The notes under the pieces were generated by a model, which saw only the letters and a list, made by a program, of their open reading frames with translations, ran no database searches and was not told where the DNA came from. DNA of 64,000 nt, taken from the NCBI GenBank assembly GCA_001899285.1, contig MKWA01000015.1:1-64000 (forward strand), read 5' to 3'. Source of the stretch: Rhizobiales bacterium 64-17. GTDB taxonomy: Bacteria; Pseudomonadota; Alphaproteobacteria; Rhizobiales; Xanthobacteraceae. Numbering within the stretch: position 1 is the first letter of the stretch; the number at the start of each line of letters is the position of its first letter. The translations under genes and the position numbers were made by a program. Below are positions 61,447 to 64,000 of this stretch, piece by piece.

Positions 61447-64000
61447 TTAGACCCGCTCGACGAAACTATCCACTACGCGCTTCTCGCCGGCCTTGTCGAA
61501 GTCGATGGTCAGCTTGTTGCCGTCGAGCGCGATGACATTGCCGTTGCCGAACTTCTGGTGGAACACGCGATCGCCGACCTTGAACGCCGAGGCACCGGTG
61601 GATTTGGCGATCAGCTCGCCCTCGATCACCAACGGGCGCTTGTTGTTGCGGCCCTTCGCGCCGGCGCCACTCTCGCGGCCGGCGAAGCCTTCCACGTCGG
61701 TCGCGCCGAAGCCGCGCTTGGCGTAGCCGTCACGGACATAGCGCTGCTGGCCGGTCTCGCTGAAACCGCCGCGGCCCTTGTTCTGCTGCGCGCGTTGCCA
61801 GCCCGGCGTGCCGTAGCTGGAGCCGAACGAACTCACCTCGTCGAAGCGCGACGCGCCGTAGCCGCCGCGTCCGCCGAAACCGAAGCCGCCGTCGACCTCC
61901 TTCACCTCCACATGCTCTTCCGGCAGTTCGTCGAGGAAGCGCGACGGCACCGTGGTGTTCCACAATCCGTGGATGCGGCGGTTGGTGGCGAAATAGAGCT
62001 TGGCACGTTTGCGCGCGCGGGTGATGCCGACATGGGCGAGGCGGCGCTCTTCCTCAAGCCCGGCGCGGCCCTGTTCGTCGAGCGCGCGCTGGTGCGGGAA
62101 CAGACCTTCCTCCCAGCCGGGCAGGAACACGGTGTCGAATTCCAGGCCCTTGGCGGAATGCAGCGTCATCAGGTTGACGCTCTCGGCGCCTTCGCCGCGG
62201 TCGGTGTCCATGACGAGGGAGATGTGTTCGAGGAACCCCTGCAGGTTCTCGAAGTCCTCCATGGAGCGCACGAGTTCTTTCAGGTTTTCGAGGCGGCCGG
62301 CGGCGTCGGCGCTGCGGTCCTTCTGCCACATCTCCGTGTAGCCGCTCTCGTCGAGCACGATCTCGGCCAATTCGGTGTGCGGCAGGGTCGCGCGCTGCTC
62401 GGTCCAGCGGGTGAACGCATCCATCAGCGCGCGCAGCGAGGCGCGCGCCTTCGGCTTCAATTCGTCGGTCTCGACCACGGCGCGCGCCGCTTCCGAGAGC
62501 GGAATGCGCCGCTTGCGCGCATGGTCGTGCAGGATCTGCACGGTGGCGTCGCCGAGGCCGCGCTTCGGCACGTTGACGATGCGCTCGAAGGCGAGGTCGT
62601 CGGCGGGCGAGGCGATGACGCGCAGATAGGCGAGGGCGTCGCGGATTTCCTGCCGCTCGTAGAACCGCGGGCCGCCGATCACGCGATAGGGCAGGCCGAG
62701 GGTGACGAAGCGGTCTTCGAATTCGCGCATCTGGAACGAGGCGCGCACCAGAATGGCGATCTCGTCGAGATTATGCTCCGCCCGTTGCAGCGCCTCGATC
62801 TCCTCGCCGATGGCGCGCGCTTCTTCCTCGGAATCCCACGCGCCGGTGACGGTGACTTTCTCGCCGGGTTCGTCCTCGGTGTGCAGGGTCTTGCCGAGCC
62901 GGCCCTCGTTGTGGGTGATGAGATGCGCGGCGACCGCGAGGATGTGGCCGGTGGAGCGGTAGTTGCGCTCGAGCCGGATCACCTTGGCGCCGGGGAAGTC
63001 GTGCTCGAATCGCAGGATGTTGTCGACCTCGGCGCCGCGCCAGCCATAGATCGACTGGTCGTCGTCGCCGACGCAGCAGATGTTTTTCTGCGGGCGGGGA
63101 ATGTCGGGGCCTGCAGTGGGGCCTGCATCCTTCGAGACGCGCGGCGCGCCGCGCTCCTCAGGATGAGGAGGGGTATTGGTGTTCGCCGCGGCATCGTGGT
63201 GCGCCACATCCAACTCTCGACCCTCATCCTGAGGAGCCGCGCTTTGCGCGGCGTCTCGAAGGACGAGGCCCGGAGCCTTCGCCGCCACGTTCTGCCCAAG
63301 CAGCCGCAGCCACAGATACTGCGCGACGTTGGTGTCCTGATATTCGTCCACCAGGATGTATTTGAACCGCTCCTGATACTGCCGCAGCACTTCCGGGTTC
63401 TCGCGGAACAGACGGATGCATTCCAGCAGCAGGTCGCCGAAGTCGGCGGCGTTGAGCGTCTTCAGCCGCTCCTGATAGGCGGCGTAGAGCTTCTTGCCCT
63501 TGCCATTGGCGAACGCGGCGGCTTCGCCGGCCGCCACCTGATCCGGCGTCAGGCCCCGATTCTTCCAGCCGTCGATCAAGATGGCGAGCACGCGCGCCGG
63601 CCAGCGCTTCTCGTCGATGTTCTCGGCCTCGAGCAGTTGCTTCATCAGCCGGATCTGGTCGTCGGTATCGAGGATGGTGAAGTTCGGCTTCAGCCCGACC
63701 AGTTCGGCGTGGCGGCGCAGCATCTTCACGCCGATGGCGTGGAAGGTGCCGAGCCACGGCATGCCTTCGACCACCTGGCCGACCATCTGCGCGACGCGTT
63801 CCTTCATCTCCCGCGCGGCCTTGTTGGTGAAGGTGACGGCGAGGATCTGCGAGGGGTGCGCGCGGCCGAGATTGAGGATGTGGGCGATGCGCGTGGTCAG
63901 CACGCGGGTCTTGCCGGTGCCGGCGCCGGCGAGCACCAGCACCGCGCCGTCGAGCGTCTCCACCGCCTCGCGCTGCTCCGGATTGAGCGTGTCGAGATAC
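61447..64000 (-). CDS. ATP-dependent DNA helicase UvrD/PcrA, 5' end beyond window, with repeat insertion
   Basis: A superfamily 1 3'-5' helicase acting in repair and replication, seen for about 850 codons. The frame runs off the window at 64000 (YLDTLNPEQREAVETLDGAV is still coding), so the N-terminus is missing. Motif I AGAGTGKT, II DEYQDTN, III GDDDQSIYGWRGAE, V LHSAKGLEF and VI VGITRARKRAK are all intact, and the C-terminus ends in a Tudor-like fold (VGDRVFHQKFGNGNVIALD). Between motifs II and III lies an insert of roughly 60-70 residues (about 63080-63290) made of an in-frame family C palindromic repeat, not part of the normal protein. Confidence 0.93.
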   Translation of the reverse strand, partial: YLDTLNPEQREAVETLDGAVLVLAGAGTGKTRVLTTRIAHILNLGRAHPSQILAVTFTNKAAREMKERVAQMVGQVVEGMPWLGTFHAIGVKMLRRHAELVGLKPNFTILDTDDQIRLMKQLLEAENIDEKRWPARVLAILIDGWKNRGLTPDQVAAGEAAAFANGKGKKLYAAYQERLKTLNAADFGDLLLECIRLFRENPEVLRQYQERFKYILVDEYQDTNVAQYLWLRLLGQNVAAKAPGLVLRDAAQSAAPQDEGRELDVAHHDAAANTNTPPHPEERGAPRVSKDAGPTAGPDIPRPQKNICCVGDDDQSIYGWRGAEVDNILRFEHDFPGAKVIRLERNYRSTGHILAVAAHLITHNEGRLGKTLHTEDEPGEKVTVTGAWDSEEEARAIGEEIEALQRAEHNLDEIAILVRASFQMREFEDRFVTLGLPYRVIGGPRFYERQEIRDALAYLRVIASPADDLAFERIVNVPKRGLGDATVQILHDHARKRRIPLSEAARAVVETDELKPKARASLRALMDAFTRWTEQRATLPHTELAEIVLDESGYTEMWQKDRSADAAGRLENLKELVRSMEDFENLQGFLEHISLVMDTDRGEGAESVNLMTLHSAKGLEFDTVFLPGWEEGLFPHQRALDEQGRAGLEEERRLAHVGITRARKRAKLYFATNRRIHGLWNTTVPSRFLDELPEEHVEVKEVDGGFGFGGRGGYGASRFDEVSSFGSSYGTPGWQRAQQNKGRGGFSETGQQRYVRDGYAKRGFGATDVEGFAGRESGAGAKGRNNKRPLVIEGELIAKSTGASAFKVGDRVFHQKFGNGNVIALDGNKLTIDFDKAGEKRVVDSFVERV
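63128..63268. repeat. Family C palindromic repeat inside the helicase gene
   Basis: Two inverted copies: CCTTCGAGACGCGCGGCGCG...GCTCCTCAGGATGAGG (63128-63168) and CCTCATCCTGAGGAGCCGCG...GCGTCTCGAAGGACGAGG (63222-63268). They match the second half of the intergenic element at 60521-60632. The insertion keeps the reading frame and contains no stop codon in that frame. Confidence 0.85.

Noticed and set aside
61447-64000. Helicase gene as a pseudogene because of the internal repeat
   Set aside because: The insert keeps the frame, has no stop codon, and all helicase motifs before and after it are intact.

Overview
The window is high-GC, gene-dense DNA from an alphaproteobacterium, most likely a Hyphomicrobiales (Rhizobiales) member near the Bradyrhizobium/Rhodopseudomonas/Pseudolabrys group. 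The evidence is the gene order rsmH-ftsL-ftsI-murE-murF-mraY-murD-ftsW-murG-murC-murB-ddl-ftsQ-ftsA-ftsZ-lpxC-bamD-recN-ligA, a HisZ/HisG pair, a HisRS of the divergent alphaproteobacterial kind, a CtrA-type TTAA-N7-TTAA box and several intergenic palindromic repeat families. The taxonomic call is inference from gene content; there is no rRNA here. I saw no tRNA, CRISPR array, insertion sequence or prophage.

Layout. 0.2-6.1 kb: a mixed set (dienelactone hydrolase, META-like secreted protein, lipoprotein, MFS transporter, CheZ-like phosphatase, L,D-transpeptidase, DUF2076 protein). 6.3-8.8 kb: a possible undecaprenyl-phosphate sugar module (YdjC/HpnK deacetylase, GT2 glycosyltransferase, GtrA flippase). 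8.9-15 kb: amino-acid and translation genes (threonine synthase, hisG-hisZ, hisS). 15-21.7 kb: a fused 5-oxoprolinase/hydantoinase divergent from a DctPQM TRAP transporter. 21.7-24.7 kb: DMT exporter, RNase P RNA, AmpD-like amidase and a PRC-barrel protein. 25-45 kb: the division and cell wall (dcw) cluster, running one way except for one reversed DUF4239 gene and carrying an extra glutamine amidotransferase; mraZ is absent. 45.3-51.4 kb: lpxC, bamD, recN, ligA. 51.4-58.4 kb: a Bcr/CflA transporter, aminopeptidase P, prmA, a second L,D-transpeptidase, a CAP-domain protein and several tiny genes. 58.4-59.4 kb: no conventional gene, but repeats and an unusual chain of small hairpins. 59.4-61.3 kb: a two-gene selenoprotein locus. 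61.4-64 kb: a UvrD/PcrA helicase cut by the window end.

The strongest finding is at 60743-61267. What looks like a 93-codon gene ending in TGA continues in frame for 80 more codons. The TGA is followed by Gly-Ser-Cys, giving the UGSC motif of a known selenoprotein family, and a 7-bp hairpin with a G-first loop lies 19 nt downstream, as a bacterial SECIS should. Other findings are: a dispersed palindromic repeat inserted in frame into the UvrD-type helicase; a minus-strand element at 58.9-59.35 kb with a promoter-like sequence, a Shine-Dalgarno, an Arg-rich ORF and a chain of hairpins with GNRA/UUCG loops; a long hairpin that buries the ftsW start codon; a CtrA box in front of rsmH; and a prmA gene whose conserved N-terminus lacks a standard start codon.
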